DNA of 64,000 bases from JBJGXI01 sp045635475 (GCF_045635475.1 NZ_JBJGXI010000026.1:1-64000), one strand, 5' to 3'. Shown: positions 26,020-35,172, counted from the first letter of the stretch. Notes: generated from the letters alone by a model not told the origin. A program made the numbers and translations.

Positions 26020-27257
26020 TTGCGAAAAACAATCATTGCAGTTGTCCTAGTATTATGTTGTTGTCCGATATCTTCTGTCGTGTCCAAAGCAGAACTAGTA
26101 AAAGCTGTGTTTATGAGAGATAACAATGTATGGCTGTTACATCAAGGCAAGGAAAAACAAATTACCAACTCAGGTTCTGTTTTTTCTACACCAAGCTGGT
26201 CTCATGATGGACAATGGCTATTATACCAACAAGAAGCTCAAGCTGAATTTCAAGAAGTTGGAATGCAGCTTGAGCTTTGGGCTTATCATGTCGATACTGG
26301 GAAAAAGCAAAAAATTTTCTATCATGCTTTTTCACCATTATGGTCCTCTAAAGAAAATCTGATCGCATTTAACGCACAAGGAATTTTGAACATTTCAAAT
26401 CTGAATTCTTTTAACAATGTCGCAACTGGCGTAAATAGTTATACATGGTTACCGGACGCTACTGGCTTCTTGTTATCATCATCAGCTGTGTTGCGACCAG
26501 ATGGATGGACAAGTCCGATTCTTTTCACTAAAAATATAAACTTTGATCACGATGACCTTGTATTTAATGGTGTTGAAAAGATGTTTACCATACCAAAGGA
26601 AATCGAACTTGGTAACCAAAAAATCAATTCAATAAATGCTAGTAGCTTTGAATTCTCTCCTAGCAATCAATGGATATCCTTTATCGTTTCACCAACAGCC
26701 TCGTTGTCGATGGATAGTAATGTACTCTGCGTGATTTCAAAGCATGGGGATGATTTTCACGTGTTGGATGAGGTGATTTTTGGTGTTGGTGAACCCAAAT
26801 GGGCACCAAATAGCGATACCATTGCTTTTATTGCTGGTGGGGGTAGAATTGTTTTTGGTTTTAAAGACAAGCAAATAAAAGTAAAGGAAATGCCCACAAC
26901 AGGAACGTACACACCTGAAAATTATGCAGAATTAGATTTTGATTGGGTTTCAGATTTTTCACTTGTTACTGCTCGAATCGAAGAACAAGAATGGTCGAAT
27001 GATTTTAGTAAGCATCCATATCCTGCGTTGTACCTCATAGATCTAAACAAAAATACCCAAACAAAAATAACAAATCCGCCGACAGGATACGGTGATTACA
27101 ATCCGCAATATTCGAGATCGCTAGAGAAATTAGTTTGGTTAAGAGGTACATCAATTACGATAAAAATCAGGAATTATGGAAAGCTAATCCTGATGGAACA
27201 GAAACCGTACCCTGGATTAAAAATGTAGATGCCATTGTTTTTTATGAACCTAACTAA
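26020..27257 (+). pseudogene. Secreted TolB-like propeller protein, frameshifted near its end
   Basis: The reading opens with a signal peptide (about 1-24) and runs through TolB-type propeller blades (PSWSHDGQWLLYQQ, PKWAPNSDTIAFIAG, YNPQYSRSLEKLVWLRG). At about 27154 the frame changes. The current frame gives a nonsense tail and stops at 27228. The neighbouring frame gives YDKNQELWKANPDGTETVPW, then IKNVDAIVFYEPN and a stop at 27257, which is a proper blade ending. A one-base loss in or near AATTACGATAAAAA explains this. Most of the propeller is intact, so the product could still be partly functional. It may also be a sequencing error at an A-run. Confidence 0.75.
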
Positions 27258-27417
27258 GAAGTTGACAACTATCTTTTCACAGTGTCTTTAAAACATATAT
27301 TCAAATCATTGCTGAGTATGAACATCAGCAGCTAATAACCGCATTTATTTAACTCGGTGAAATAATAATATTGACTTGCCAGGAGCTATACGTCTTCGAT
27401 TCTTGTCTAATTAAATA

Positions 27418-27443
27418 GACGCTTGGAATATTCTCCAAGCGTC
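27418..27443 (-). terminator. Terminator of the 67-aa gene
   Basis: GACGCTTGGA (27418-27427) pairs with TCCAAGCGTC (27434-27443). The minus strand continues TATTTAATT. Confidence 0.8.
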
Positions 27444-27460
27444 CGTATCAAGCACTCTAG

Positions 27461-27664
27461 TTATCCGCCCATTTTTCTGCGAGTCACACTAGCTTTTTTC
27501 GCTTGCTGACTTTTCATTTGAGGCTTTGAGCCATTGCTAAAGCTTGAATTATTACCACCGTTTACTTGTGCCTGTTTCTTACGTTCAAGTTGTAACTTCA
27601 TTTTTTCTTGAACGGTTAATTTTTTTGTTTCTTGTGCATCATTGTTTTCTATATTAGACATCAT
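27461..27664 (-). CDS. Small basic Lys/Gln-rich protein
   Basis: A 67-residue protein that I cannot name. LTVQEKMKLQLERKKQAQ forms a charged helix; a Gly/Asn/Ser-rich middle and a basic end TRRKMGG follow. GAGGTGACAA precedes the double ATG and a good terminator follows, so it is a real gene. The net positive charge and low complexity would fit a nucleic-acid or ribosome binder, but that is inference. Confidence 0.65.
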   Translation of the reverse strand: MMSNIENNDAQETKKLTVQEKMKLQLERKKQAQVNGGNNSSFSNGSKPQMKSQQAKKASVTRRKMGG

Positions 27665-27728
27665 TTGTCACCTCAATTTTTACTCATCATACAGCATAAT
27701 TATAATACATTGCATCTAAAATAGCATC

Positions 27729-28574
27729 TTAATTTTTAAAAATAACCTTTAAAATGATTCTTTCCCACTGTTGCCACGACAACAATTGTTTTATCCGCAA
27801 TGTAGTAACTAATCCCTTTCCAATTGGATATCGTAGTTTTTTCACTTGTTTCATTTGGGCCAACTTAGTTATAAGCTTGGCAACCAAAATCGGATCTTCA
27901 TGCTTTGTCTTACCAGACTCCAACGAGTCAGTAATCCTTTTCATATAGCTGTAGTATGGAGATTTTTGATTCGTTGATTGCTCTACAATTTCCATCCCAG
28001 AGCCCCAAATATTTGTGCTAAATGACCCCGGTTCTACAAGCGCAACGTTCACACCAAATGGTTTCATCTCTAATCGTAAACTCTCTGTGTAGCCTTCAAG
28101 CGCAAACTTGGATGACACATATGCAGACAAACCTGGAAATGCAGTTCGGCCACTCACACTACTCACATTAATAATTGTTCCACTTCCTTGCTCTCGCATG
28201 AGTGGTAATACGACCTGCGTGACAGCCATAACACCGAATACGTTTGTTTCAAATTGTCTGCGATACGTACTTACTTCAATATGTTCGGCGAAGCCACCAA
28301 TCGCAAAGCCAGCGTTATTTATTAAAACATCTATTTTGCCAAGTGTTTGTATCTTTTCTGCAAAACTTGCAATCGATGCTTCGTCTGTTACATCTAGTTG
28401 ACAAGGATGGATTCGGTCTAATATCCGTTGATCTGTTGTGTGCAATCTAAATACATCAGCTTTTTCGATGTTACGCATCGTTGCTAGCACACTAAATCCT
28501 TGCTTAGCAAGTTCCAATGTTGTTAATAAACCAAAGCCACTGGAAGAACCAGTAATAATAGCTATATTCCCCAA
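27729..28574 (-). CDS. Short-chain dehydrogenase/reductase
   Basis: A 281-residue classical SDR. The NAD(P) motif is TGSSSGFG (about 8-15), followed by NNAGFAIGG, the catalytic Ser in NVSSVSGRTAFPG and YVSSK (Tyr and Lys). The C-terminal 60 residues form a substrate lid seen in retinol- or steroid-type SDRs. The substrate cannot be predicted. It is a single gene between convergent and divergent neighbours. Confidence 0.88.
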   Translation of the reverse strand: MGNIAIITGSSSGFGLLTTLELAKQGFSVLATMRNIEKADVFRLHTTDQRILDRIHPCQLDVTDEASIASFAEKIQTLGKIDVLINNAGFAIGGFAEHIEVSTYRRQFETNVFGVMAVTQVVLPLMREQGSGTIINVSSVSGRTAFPGLSAYVSSKFALEGYTESLRLEMKPFGVNVALVEPGSFSTNIWGSGMEIVEQSTNQKSPYYSYMKRITDSLESGKTKHEDPILVAKLITKLAQMKQVKKLRYPIGKGLVTTLRIKQLLSWQQWERIILKVIFKN

Positions 28575-28844
28575 AAATCTGCCTCCTTATTATTTCATTT
28601 AATTTTCATAATTAACACACGCTCAGTGGAGAAAGGCTGATCCTATTATATGTGGCGATGAATAGCTGAAATCAAGAATTTGAAATTGATTAATTCACTA
28701 TTGTTATATATTCTCTTCAGTACAAGTATATCCGATTATTCGTTGTATAGGAATGATACGTTAACATCCATGTTGGTATTAGATATGGTAAACTAAATGT
28801 ATGTAATTTTAATTGGAAAATCCGTAGATTAAGAGGTGTGTACA

Positions 28845-29567
28845 TTGGGTAGAAAGGGAAAGATGATAGAAAGGCAACTAAATAGTAGCTACTTAGACGA
28901 GACGATGACAATAAAATGCTACTTGCCAGAAGTTTTTACACCACTTGGTAACTATCACATTTGTATCATGCAAGATGGGGATGATTATTTTCGTATGGGA
29001 AGGGTTGCAACAGTGAGTGACAAGCTTCATGATGACGGAGAAATCGAACCGACTGTTTTTGTCGGTATTCATTATAATGATAAATACGATCGTAAGGAAA
29101 AATACCACCCGACAGGATCAAAGCAAAAAGCATATATTGATTTTCTTGTCCGGGAAGTTGTTCCGTTATTAGATGAAGAAATACCTTCTGATCAAGTTGG
29201 GGCAAGCCGAACATTAATGGGAGATTCACTTGCAGGTACATTGGCGCTCCAAACGGCAATCACATATCCGCAAACTTTTGGTAAAATTATTATGCAATCA
29301 CCATATGTCGATAACACGGTTCTGGAAATGGTCGAGCGAGCAGATACGTCTGTTAGTCTTTCGATTTACCATACCATCGGCACAGATGAAACAGTTGTAG
29401 AAATGTCGACAGGTGGAGAAATGGATTTTCTCACACCTAATCGTAAACTTGAACAATTACTTAGCCATAAACCATTCAATTACAGCTATTATGAATTAGA
29501 CGGTCCTCACACATGGAAGCCATGGCAGACGGATCTACCAAGAGCACTAACAAGCATGTTTGGTTAG
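28845..29567 (+). CDS. yjcH: Alpha/beta-hydrolase esterase, YjcH-like
   Basis: A 240-residue serine esterase of the esterase-D group. The nucleophile is Ser128 in MGDSLAG, the acid is probably in GTDETV, and the His is in LDGPHTWKPW. The order yjcH-yjcG-yjcF here contains the same three neighbours as in B. subtilis. I use the TTG at 28845, six bases after AAGAGGTG; an ATG at 28863 after AAAGGG is the alternative. The physiological substrate is unknown. Confidence 0.85.
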   Translation: MGRKGKMIERQLNSSYLDETMTIKCYLPEVFTPLGNYHICIMQDGDDYFRMGRVATVSDKLHDDGEIEPTVFVGIHYNDKYDRKEKYHPTGSKQKAYIDFLVREVVPLLDEEIPSDQVGASRTLMGDSLAGTLALQTAITYPQTFGKIIMQSPYVDNTVLEMVERADTSVSLSIYHTIGTDETVVEMSTGGEMDFLTPNRKLEQLLSHKPFNYSYYELDGPHTWKPWQTDLPRALTSMFG

Positions 29568-29666
29568 TGTGGTATTTTACGATGCTTTCGATAGCATCAC
29601 TTGCTCATTCGCCTGGTATAATATAGGATAATAACACAACGAACAGTAAAAAGGAGGCTATTAAAA

Positions 29667-30179
29667 ATGAGATATGGTATCGTTATATTTCCATCGAAAC
29701 AACTACAGGATGAGGCTAATTCTTATCGAATGCGTTATGACCCACATTATGCATTAATACCACCACATGTAACGCTTAAGGAACCATTCGAAGCGAATGA
29801 GGATGATTTGAAGCAAATTATTCCTGATCTTAGGAACATTGCTAAAGAAACGAAACCCTTTCCTTTGACTGTAAAAAAAGTAAGTTCATTCTTTCCAGTG
29901 ACAAATACAATCTACATGAAAGTAGAACCGATTGAGGCATTGCTTGATGTAAACGAACGACTTCATTCTGGAAAGTTGCCAAAAGATCAAGCTTTTGCAT
30001 TCGTACCGCATATTACAATTGCCCAGAAGCTTTCCGATGATGAGTTTTCTGATGTATTTGGAAGCTTGCAAATGCAGCAGTTTGACTTAGAAGAAACAGC
30101 GGACCGTTTCCAATTAATGTATCAATTAGAAAACGGATCATGGACAGTATTTGAAACTTTTAAGTTTGGTGAGGAGTAA
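29667..30179 (+). CDS. yjcG: 2H phosphoesterase, YjcG
   Basis: A 170-residue protein of the 2'-5' RNA ligase/2H phosphoesterase superfamily. The two catalytic H-x-T-x motifs are PPHVTL (His34) and VPHITI (His115). Length and sequence match B. subtilis YjcG, whose substrate is not established. AAGGAGG precedes the ATG. It is followed after nine bases by the acetyltransferase gene, so the two are co-transcribed. Confidence 0.9.
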   Translation: MRYGIVIFPSKQLQDEANSYRMRYDPHYALIPPHVTLKEPFEANEDDLKQIIPDLRNIAKETKPFPLTVKKVSSFFPVTNTIYMKVEPIEALLDVNERLHSGKLPKDQAFAFVPHITIAQKLSDDEFSDVFGSLQMQQFDLEETADRFQLMYQLENGSWTVFETFKFGEE

Positions 30180-30188
30180 ACACGAGAA

Positions 30189-30611
30189 ATGGAAATAACA
30201 ATTGTAGAAACAGACAAACAAAAAAATGATGCATACTATGTTAGAAATACGGTATTTGTACAAGAACAAAACGTGCCACCAGAGTTAGAAATTGATGATT
30301 TAGAAGCAGAAGCTACTCATTTTGTCGGATACGTAGACGACCAACCGATCGCAGCTGGTCGTCTACGGCTCGTCGATGATTATGGAAAACTAGAACGAAT
30401 TTGTGTACTAAAGGAATACCGTGGTCTTGCTTACGGACAAAAACTCATATCTGCTATGGAGGCACATATTCAAACGAGCGGATACCCAAAAGTGAAATTA
30501 AATGCACAAACACATGCAGAGAATTTTTATAAATTCATCGGTTATGAAACAGTTTCGGATCAATTCATGGATGCTGGTATCCCACATGTAACGATGATTA
30601 AGCAATTATAA
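30189..30611 (+). CDS. yjcF: GNAT acetyltransferase, YjcF
   Basis: A 140-residue GNAT enzyme. It has the N-terminal VRNTVFVQEQNVPPELE phrase typical of the ElaA/YjcF group, the acetyl-CoA loop RICVLKEYRGLAYGQKL and the C-terminal NAQTHAENFYKFIGY. The acceptor is unknown. It is the last gene of the yjcH-yjcG-yjcF run; a strong terminator follows at 30629. Confidence 0.9.
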   Translation: MEITIVETDKQKNDAYYVRNTVFVQEQNVPPELEIDDLEAEATHFVGYVDDQPIAAGRLRLVDDYGKLERICVLKEYRGLAYGQKLISAMEAHIQTSGYPKVKLNAQTHAENFYKFIGYETVSDQFMDAGIPHVTMIKQL

Positions 30612-30628
30612 CATTCAAAACTAATGGT

Positions 30629-30668
30629 AAAACACACGTGATATTTGATAATTTCGTGTGTTTTTTTT
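30629..30668 (+). terminator. Terminator of the yjcG-yjcF unit
   Basis: AAAACACACG (30629-30638) pairs with CGTGTGTTTT (30655-30664) and runs into eight T. Confidence 0.9.
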
Positions 30669-30770
30669 ATGTTGTTGGCTGGAAATCGTCTAGCACTTTT
30701 CACTTATTCTAGTATGAATTCATCATCAATTGTCTATCATGATGAAAGAAAGAATAAAAGGTGGGGTTTT

Positions 30771-31448
30771 ATGGATCATGTTATGCCTTTACTAGTGGAA
30801 ACATTATTTGGCTTCTTCGTGCTATTTGTCGTCACGAAAGTATTAGGCAAAACACAAATCAGGCAATTAACTGCTTTTGACTTTATTGCTGCACTTATTT
30901 TAGGTGAATTAGTTGGTAATGCATTATTTGATGATGAATATGGATTATTTGAAATTGGCTTTGCAGTTTTCCTTTGGGGAGCATTGCTTTATATTACCGA
31001 AATAATAACGCAAAAATTCAAGCGAACACGTGCCTTGTTCGAAGGCAAACCAACAATCATTATCCATAAAGGAAAATTACAACGTGAGGCAATGGCCAAA
31101 TCAAAATTGGACATTAATCAATTACAGCATTTACTTCGTGCAAAGGGCGCATTCTCTGTAACAGAAGTTGATTATGCTGTTCTTGAAACGGATGGTACAG
31201 TTTCCGTATTAAAGAAATCATTAGATCAGAACCCCTCACGAAAGGATTTTAATCTGATGGAAGAAAAGGTAACCCTGTCAATGACTCTCGTGTGTGACGG
31301 TGAAATCTTTCTAGATAATTTATCGGAAGCTAATCTTGATCAACAATGGCTTGATAATGAATTAAAAAAGCAAAAAATCAATTCAATAAAAGATGTTTTC
31401 TATGCTGAATATAAAGAAGGAGAAGCCTTACATGTACAAGCGTACTAG
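30771..31448 (+). CDS. DUF421 membrane protein (YetF/YkjA-like)
   Basis: A 225-residue protein with three N-terminal helices (about 6-24, 36-52, 60-80) and a cytosolic DUF421 domain. Signatures are KVLGKTQIRQLTAFDFIAALILGE and the later phrase KPTIIIHKGKLQREAMAKSK. In B. subtilis, members such as YetF are spore or membrane-associated and of unclear role. The ATG at 30771 is supported by AAGGTGGGG just upstream; a longer reading to 30645 overlaps the preceding terminator. Confidence 0.88.
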   Translation: MDHVMPLLVETLFGFFVLFVVTKVLGKTQIRQLTAFDFIAALILGELVGNALFDDEYGLFEIGFAVFLWGALLYITEIITQKFKRTRALFEGKPTIIIHKGKLQREAMAKSKLDINQLQHLLRAKGAFSVTEVDYAVLETDGTVSVLKKSLDQNPSRKDFNLMEEKVTLSMTLVCDGEIFLDNLSEANLDQQWLDNELKKQKINSIKDVFYAEYKEGEALHVQAY

Positions 31449-31463
31449 GCTCCTCCTTTTTTC
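31417..31463 (+). terminator. Terminator overlapping the DUF421 stop codon
   Basis: AAGGAGAAGCCT near 31417 pairs with AGGCTCCTCCTT before six T. The stem begins within the last codons. Confidence 0.7.
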
Positions 31464-31477
31464 TAGTTAAACTATTT

Positions 31478-32377
31478 TTATCTGTTGGCAATAAAAATCC
31501 ATCTACCACCGGTAATATGATGGGAAATTTTTTCTTTTTTGATTAAGGCAAGCAGATAACTGGTTACCGCCGTTCTCAACAACACCCATTGTGAAAGTAG
31601 TTTTTCGCCTAGACCAAAATGCTGACACATCTCAGCTACAATCGTTTCGTGACTGATTCCGTTAGGGTATTCTTCCACTTTAGCCTCAACCCAATTTAAT
31701 AACTTTTCGTGATAGTTAATATTAGCTTGCACGGTTTTATTAAAATCCTCCTCATATTCGCCATGCCCCGGAACAGCGCCTTGGCACCTTATTTCAGTTA
31801 ATTTGTTCAAACTCTCAATCGCTAAATCTGCATCCGTCATATATGGTAACTTATGCTTATGTAAGTATTGTTCACTTAAATATGCATCACCAGCAAATAA
31901 AATATCATCGATTAAAATTGCAAGCTGGTAATGGGTATGACCTGGGAGATTAACAGTTTCAAAAGAAAAATCCCCAACTTGGTAGTGTCCTTCCTCAATG
32001 ACTTGATCAATTGTGATTGGATTTCCTTCTAAAAATTTGTTCCGTAAATCCTCTAACGGTTCATTACCGCCGAATAAATAGATTGGTTCCATAATCGGAT
32101 AACGCATAACCGCTTCCTCAAAAATCGGAGCAATTGTATGTACTTCAAACTGTTGTTGTAAGTATTGCGCACCCCCAAAATGATCAGCATGGGCGTGTGT
32201 AACAAACAAGTGCGTTATCGGTAACTCATGCTCCCTCAACTGCTTAATTACTTTTTTCATTGCAGATTTATCAATCCCCGCATCAATTAACATCCCCTCC
32301 TCGCCAAGATGCACATAGCCAATGTTGACCGGTCCGTGGAAATAAAAACATGTTTTATTCAATTGTTGAAATTCCAT
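31478..32377 (-). CDS. Metallo-beta-lactamase fold hydrolase
   Basis: A 299-residue MBL-superfamily hydrolase. The dinuclear metal site is intact: HAHADH (His61, His63, Asp65, His66), NLPGHTHY, the bridging Asp in FAGDAYL and VPGHGEY. A C-terminal helical winged domain of about 70 residues follows (QHFGLGEKLLSQWVLLRTAV), as in RNase-Z-like or LACTB2-like members. It starts with ATG at 32377 after AAGGAG. The substrate is unknown; a thioester or nucleotide hydrolase is possible. Confidence 0.85.
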   Translation of the reverse strand: MEFQQLNKTCFYFHGPVNIGYVHLGEEGMLIDAGIDKSAMKKVIKQLREHELPITHLFVTHAHADHFGGAQYLQQQFEVHTIAPIFEEAVMRYPIMEPIYLFGGNEPLEDLRNKFLEGNPITIDQVIEEGHYQVGDFSFETVNLPGHTHYQLAILIDDILFAGDAYLSEQYLHKHKLPYMTDADLAIESLNKLTEIRCQGAVPGHGEYEEDFNKTVQANINYHEKLLNWVEAKVEEYPNGISHETIVAEMCQHFGLGEKLLSQWVLLRTAVTSYLLALIKKEKISHHITGGRWIFIANR

Positions 32378-32467
32378 ATTATTTCTCCTTGTTGAAATTC
32401 TTTGTTAACAAATACCACATTATATTATTGCATATTTTATTAGCAATATTAAGTTAAGTACAATTCA

Positions 32468-32653
32468 CTACTCCATGTAATCTTCTATCTGTTTTATTGC
32501 TTTGCTAAATTCTTTGTTCCAAAGATCAAATTCTGTCTGAAATTCATTCATCTGCTTCTCGGGGCGTTGCAACCATTTTTCGTTTTTATACAAATGCTTG
32601 TCGATCGCTTTTATATGCTTCATCCACTTTAAATCTGGGATTTCATTAGTCAT
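32468..32653 (-). CDS. Small charged helical protein
   Basis: A 61-residue protein rich in Lys, Glu and Trp (DLKWMKHIKAIDKHLYKNEK), predicted all-helical. I do not recognise it. GGAGG nine bases before the ATG makes it a believable gene. It lies between the MBL hydrolase and the coat cluster and could belong to either context. Confidence 0.6.
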   Translation of the reverse strand: MTNEIPDLKWMKHIKAIDKHLYKNEKWLQRPEKQMNEFQTEFDLWNKEFSKAIKQIEDYME

Positions 32654-32774
32654 TTTTGTTAACCTCCATTATGTTTACTTATATTTTTAAACAGCTAGAA
32701 AAAACGCGCTGAATCTGCCTAAACAAATTAAGTTACTAAGCTTCTTACGCTTTTCATCCGTTCGTAAAAGAAAG

Positions 32775-32800
32775 AATAGGCAACCCTGGGAGTTGCCTAT
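32775..32800 (-). terminator. Terminator of the 81-aa coat-cluster gene
   Basis: ATAGGCAAC (32776-32784) pairs with GTTGCCTAT (32792-32800); TTCTTTCTTTTA follows on the minus strand. Confidence 0.8.
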
Positions 32801-32809
32801 CTTATCATA

Positions 32810-33055
32810 TTATATCCAAGAAAAAGGTCTTTTTTCTCCTTCATCATCGTCTTTATAATCGTCTCTTTCTTCTTCTACGGATTCTACTTCATCATGTTTT
32901 TCATGTCTTTCTTCTTCTACAGCTTCCACTTCTTCTCTTCTAGGTCCAAAGAATGGGTCAACCGGACGACGACGCTTTGGTGGTTCGATCGTTACGTTAT
33001 CTGCTTTAATTACTAAATCTTTAACGTAGATAACTTTTTTCTTCTTTTCAGACAT
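32810..33055 (-). CDS. Acidic 81-aa protein of the spore coat cluster
   Basis: I do not recognise a named family. The N-terminal part (VIYVKDLVIKADNVTIEPP) is beta-like. The C-terminal half is very acidic and contains a tandem repeat of 13-14 residues (EVEAVEEERHEKHD, EVESVEEERDDYKD). It is divergent from cotZ. Its own upstream region has an AC-N16-CATAGAATA element, the sigma-K pattern, so I infer a mother-cell, coat- or crust-associated protein. The ATG at 33055 is used, with AAGGAG about eleven bases upstream. Confidence 0.65.
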   Translation of the reverse strand: MSEKKKKVIYVKDLVIKADNVTIEPPKRRRPVDPFFGPRREEVEAVEEERHEKHDEVESVEEERDDYKDDDEGEKRPFSWI

Positions 33056-33092
33056 AAAGATTTTCACTCCTTTGTTGAAAACTTAATCGATA

Positions 33093-33119
33093 TATTCTAT
33101 GTGAATGTCCTGCATTTGT
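33093..33119 (-). promoter_or_regulatory. Sigma-K-like promoter for the 81-aa gene
   Basis: On the minus strand, AC (33119-33118), a 16-base spacer and CATAGAATA (33101-33093) match the sigma-K consensus AC-N16-CATANNNTA. It lies about 40 bases before the start codon. Confidence 0.6.
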
Positions 33120-33192
33120 AATGGACATTCGCCCGATTCTTGTTAACATACGATTTTTTCAAACATTTTTTCAAGAAAAGGTGTTTGCCCAC

Positions 33193-33219
33193 ACACTACG
33201 GCCGATAATACATACTCTA
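33193..33219 (+). promoter_or_regulatory. Sigma-K-like promoter for cotZ
   Basis: AC (33193-33194), a 16-base spacer and CATACTCTA (33211-33219) match AC-N16-CATANNNTA. The expected transcript start is about 35 bases before the cotZ ATG. Confidence 0.6.
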
Positions 33220-33263
33220 TTAAAGACAAATAAGTCAATAATTATGGAAAGGGGTTAGATACA

Positions 33264-33716
33264 ATGTCTTGTGGAAGTGAATATCACACAGGTAACTGTG
33301 TATGCGACATTTTAAGAGATATTGCTGATGCTCAGTCTGACATTATTAGTGATTGTACGACTAGCTGTGAGCAGTCAATTGCCGATTTATTAGGTGATTC
33401 TTCTCCTTCAGCTAACGATTTAGACACAGTACCAGTTCTACTTTATTGCAAAGATTGTAAACCATTTAAAGGATTTGGTGCACCTACAGGAGCAATCAAC
33501 GACGTAACATCAAGCTTTTATTTCCGCGTTAAAACAGTAGATGAAGATTGTTGTGCTGTATTAGAATTATTGCGTGACCCTAACGATCAGGACGACACAC
33601 CAAGATCTCCAGTAGAGCAGTTTACTGGTAATTTAGAGGCAACTGGCATCTGCATTACTGTAGATGTAAAATGCTTCTGCCACATTACTTGTTTACCTGC
33701 TATTAGCGCATTGTAA
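33264..33716 (+). CDS. cotZ: Cys-rich spore crust protein CotZ/CotY
   Basis: A 150-residue coat protein with 13 cysteines, including CVC, DCTTSC, YCKDCK, EDCC and KCFCHITC. The CotY/CotZ/ExsY family self-assembles into disulphide-linked sheets forming the outermost crust or exosporium. Only one member is present here, where B. subtilis has cotY and cotZ side by side; it may do both jobs. AAAGGGG precedes the ATG. Sigma-K control is suggested by its promoter, and a strong terminator follows. Confidence 0.88.
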   Translation: MSCGSEYHTGNCVCDILRDIADAQSDIISDCTTSCEQSIADLLGDSSPSANDLDTVPVLLYCKDCKPFKGFGAPTGAINDVTSSFYFRVKTVDEDCCAVLELLRDPNDQDDTPRSPVEQFTGNLEATGICITVDVKCFCHITCLPAISAL

Positions 33717-33742
33717 TTTAACGCTAACTAACAGAAGTAATT

Positions 33743-33773
33743 GGGTCTGCCTGTCTAGGGCAGACCCTTTTTT
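33743..33773 (+). terminator. Terminator of cotZ
   Basis: GGGTCTGCC (33743-33751) pairs with GGCAGACCC (33759-33767) and is followed by six T. Confidence 0.92.
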
Positions 33774-33790
33774 CATTAAAAACTACTATT

Positions 33791-34330
33791 CTAAAAACCC
33801 ATTAATCTAATGTCAATTATCTCATCTATATCTAATTCAATTTTCTTTCTGCCTCTAATCACTACCATAAATACAACTTTATTATCATAATCATAAATTA
33901 CGCCCCGATAAGATTGTTCTGCTGTTTTCACTTCACATTTCATCTTAGGCACCTGTTTTGGAAGACTTACGAAATAGTTCACTTTTTCTTCCACAGTCAT
34001 ATCTCTAAATCGTTTTCGGTTAGATTGCTCTGTTCCCTTCTCTTCACTTTCCTCTAAGTTGTAATCATTATGCTCATCTAATTCTCGGTCGACAACTCCC
34101 TTTTCTACCTCTGCTTCTATTGCAGGTTGTTCTGATTCTTGTTTCAGCTTCATCTTTTTTCTTCTTATTGTTTTTTCATTGGAAGCTGTTGCATCCGCAC
34201 TTTGTTTATCTATCGTTCTTTTTTTTGGAGTTCGATAACTAGACTGCATGCTAGCAGATGGTTTTTCTAACTTCGGTTGAGTAATATAAAGCATTGGATT
34301 ATGCAAATGCTTTTTTCTTTTTTTGGGCAT
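33791..34330 (-). CDS. cotO: Spore coat protein CotO
   Basis: A 179-residue, basic then acidic, mostly disordered protein. It starts with KKRKKHLHNPMLYITQPK and ends with a folded segment (MKCEVKTAEQSYRGVIYDYD, then ELDIDEIIDIRLMGF), the features of CotO. CotO is a morphogenetic protein needed for outer coat assembly and interacts with the CotY/CotZ layer in B. subtilis. The ATG at 34330 follows GGGAGGGAGC; the longer reading to 34363 has no ribosome site. It is convergent with cotZ. Confidence 0.85.
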   Translation of the reverse strand: MPKKRKKHLHNPMLYITQPKLEKPSASMQSSYRTPKKRTIDKQSADATASNEKTIRRKKMKLKQESEQPAIEAEVEKGVVDRELDEHNDYNLEESEEKGTEQSNRKRFRDMTVEEKVNYFVSLPKQVPKMKCEVKTAEQSYRGVIYDYDNKVVFMVVIRGRKKIELDIDEIIDIRLMGF

Positions 34331-34365
34331 AAATAGCTCCCTCCCCTTTTCGCTACTCTTCACGA

Positions 34366-34392
34366 CAGTATATGTAGATGGCTATGATGTGT
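34366..34392 (-). promoter_or_regulatory. Sigma-K-like promoter for cotO
   Basis: On the minus strand, AC (34392-34391), a 16-base spacer and CATATACTG (34374-34366) match the sigma-K pattern with one mismatch (TG for TA). It is about 35 bases upstream of the start. Confidence 0.5.
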
Positions 34393-34548
34393 GCCCAGTT
34401 TTTATATTAGATTTTTGCAATCAATTATTAAATAACTGATGATTAACTATAAGAGGAGAGATAAACATTTACTCTGTTTAAAGAAGTGGTTGCTATTTTT
34501 TTACTCTGGAAATAAGATGTAATTATATACTATACGAGGAGGAGACAG

Positions 34549-35172
34549 ATGAAGCACTATATATTGTTCTATTCGATACTATTTGGACTAGGTCTTCTAT
34601 TAGGATTTTTGCAGGTGGACCTCATTTTATCATTTATTATTATATTATTGTTTGGACTACTATTTGTTGGGATCACTTTTCATCCAATATTAATAACGAA
34701 AAATGTTGAAAAAACAGAAAATTATTTGATGAATAATAAAAAAAATCCGGTTTACCATTTATATTATGCAATCTCAAACAAGCTAGATAATGAAGTTGAA
34801 GATGCAATGGCTCGCGCATTAGCAAAATACAAACGACCGAATAAGGTAGCTATCTTTCAAGTAATCTATTCCATGTATCATGATGATCTTGATAAGGCAA
34901 AACAATACGTGGAATTTATTCCTCAAAAAAATTATCAACTTTATTACTATGCATCGATTTTAATTGAGGAAAACAACTTGGACGACGCAACTATTGCCGC
35001 TAAGGAACTCCGTGCTTCCGAATGGATGAAGTCAATCATTCTGGGTGAAATCGAACTAAAACAGGAAAACCAAAATGAGGCTAAGCAATATATTCAAAAA
35101 GCATTTGATAAAACAAGAGGGATGCAAAGATATAGTATTTACAAGCATTATCAAGAATTGTTGGAGAAGTAA
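34549..35172 (+). CDS. Membrane-anchored TPR-like protein
   Basis: A 207-residue protein with two N-terminal helices (about 4-22 and 26-44) and a cytosolic part built of paired helices. Phrases such as AISNKLDNEVEDAMARALAK, DLDKAKQYVEFIP and NQNEAKQYIQKAFDK suggest three or four TPR-like repeats. These mediate protein contacts. No name can be given. GAGGAG precedes the ATG. The next gene follows after 15 bases, so they are likely co-transcribed. Confidence 0.7.
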   Translation: MKHYILFYSILFGLGLLLGFLQVDLILSFIIILLFGLLFVGITFHPILITKNVEKTENYLMNNKKNPVYHLYYAISNKLDNEVEDAMARALAKYKRPNKVAIFQVIYSMYHDDLDKAKQYVEFIPQKNYQLYYYASILIEENNLDDATIAAKELRASEWMKSIILGEIELKQENQNEAKQYIQKAFDKTRGMQRYSIYKHYQELLEK

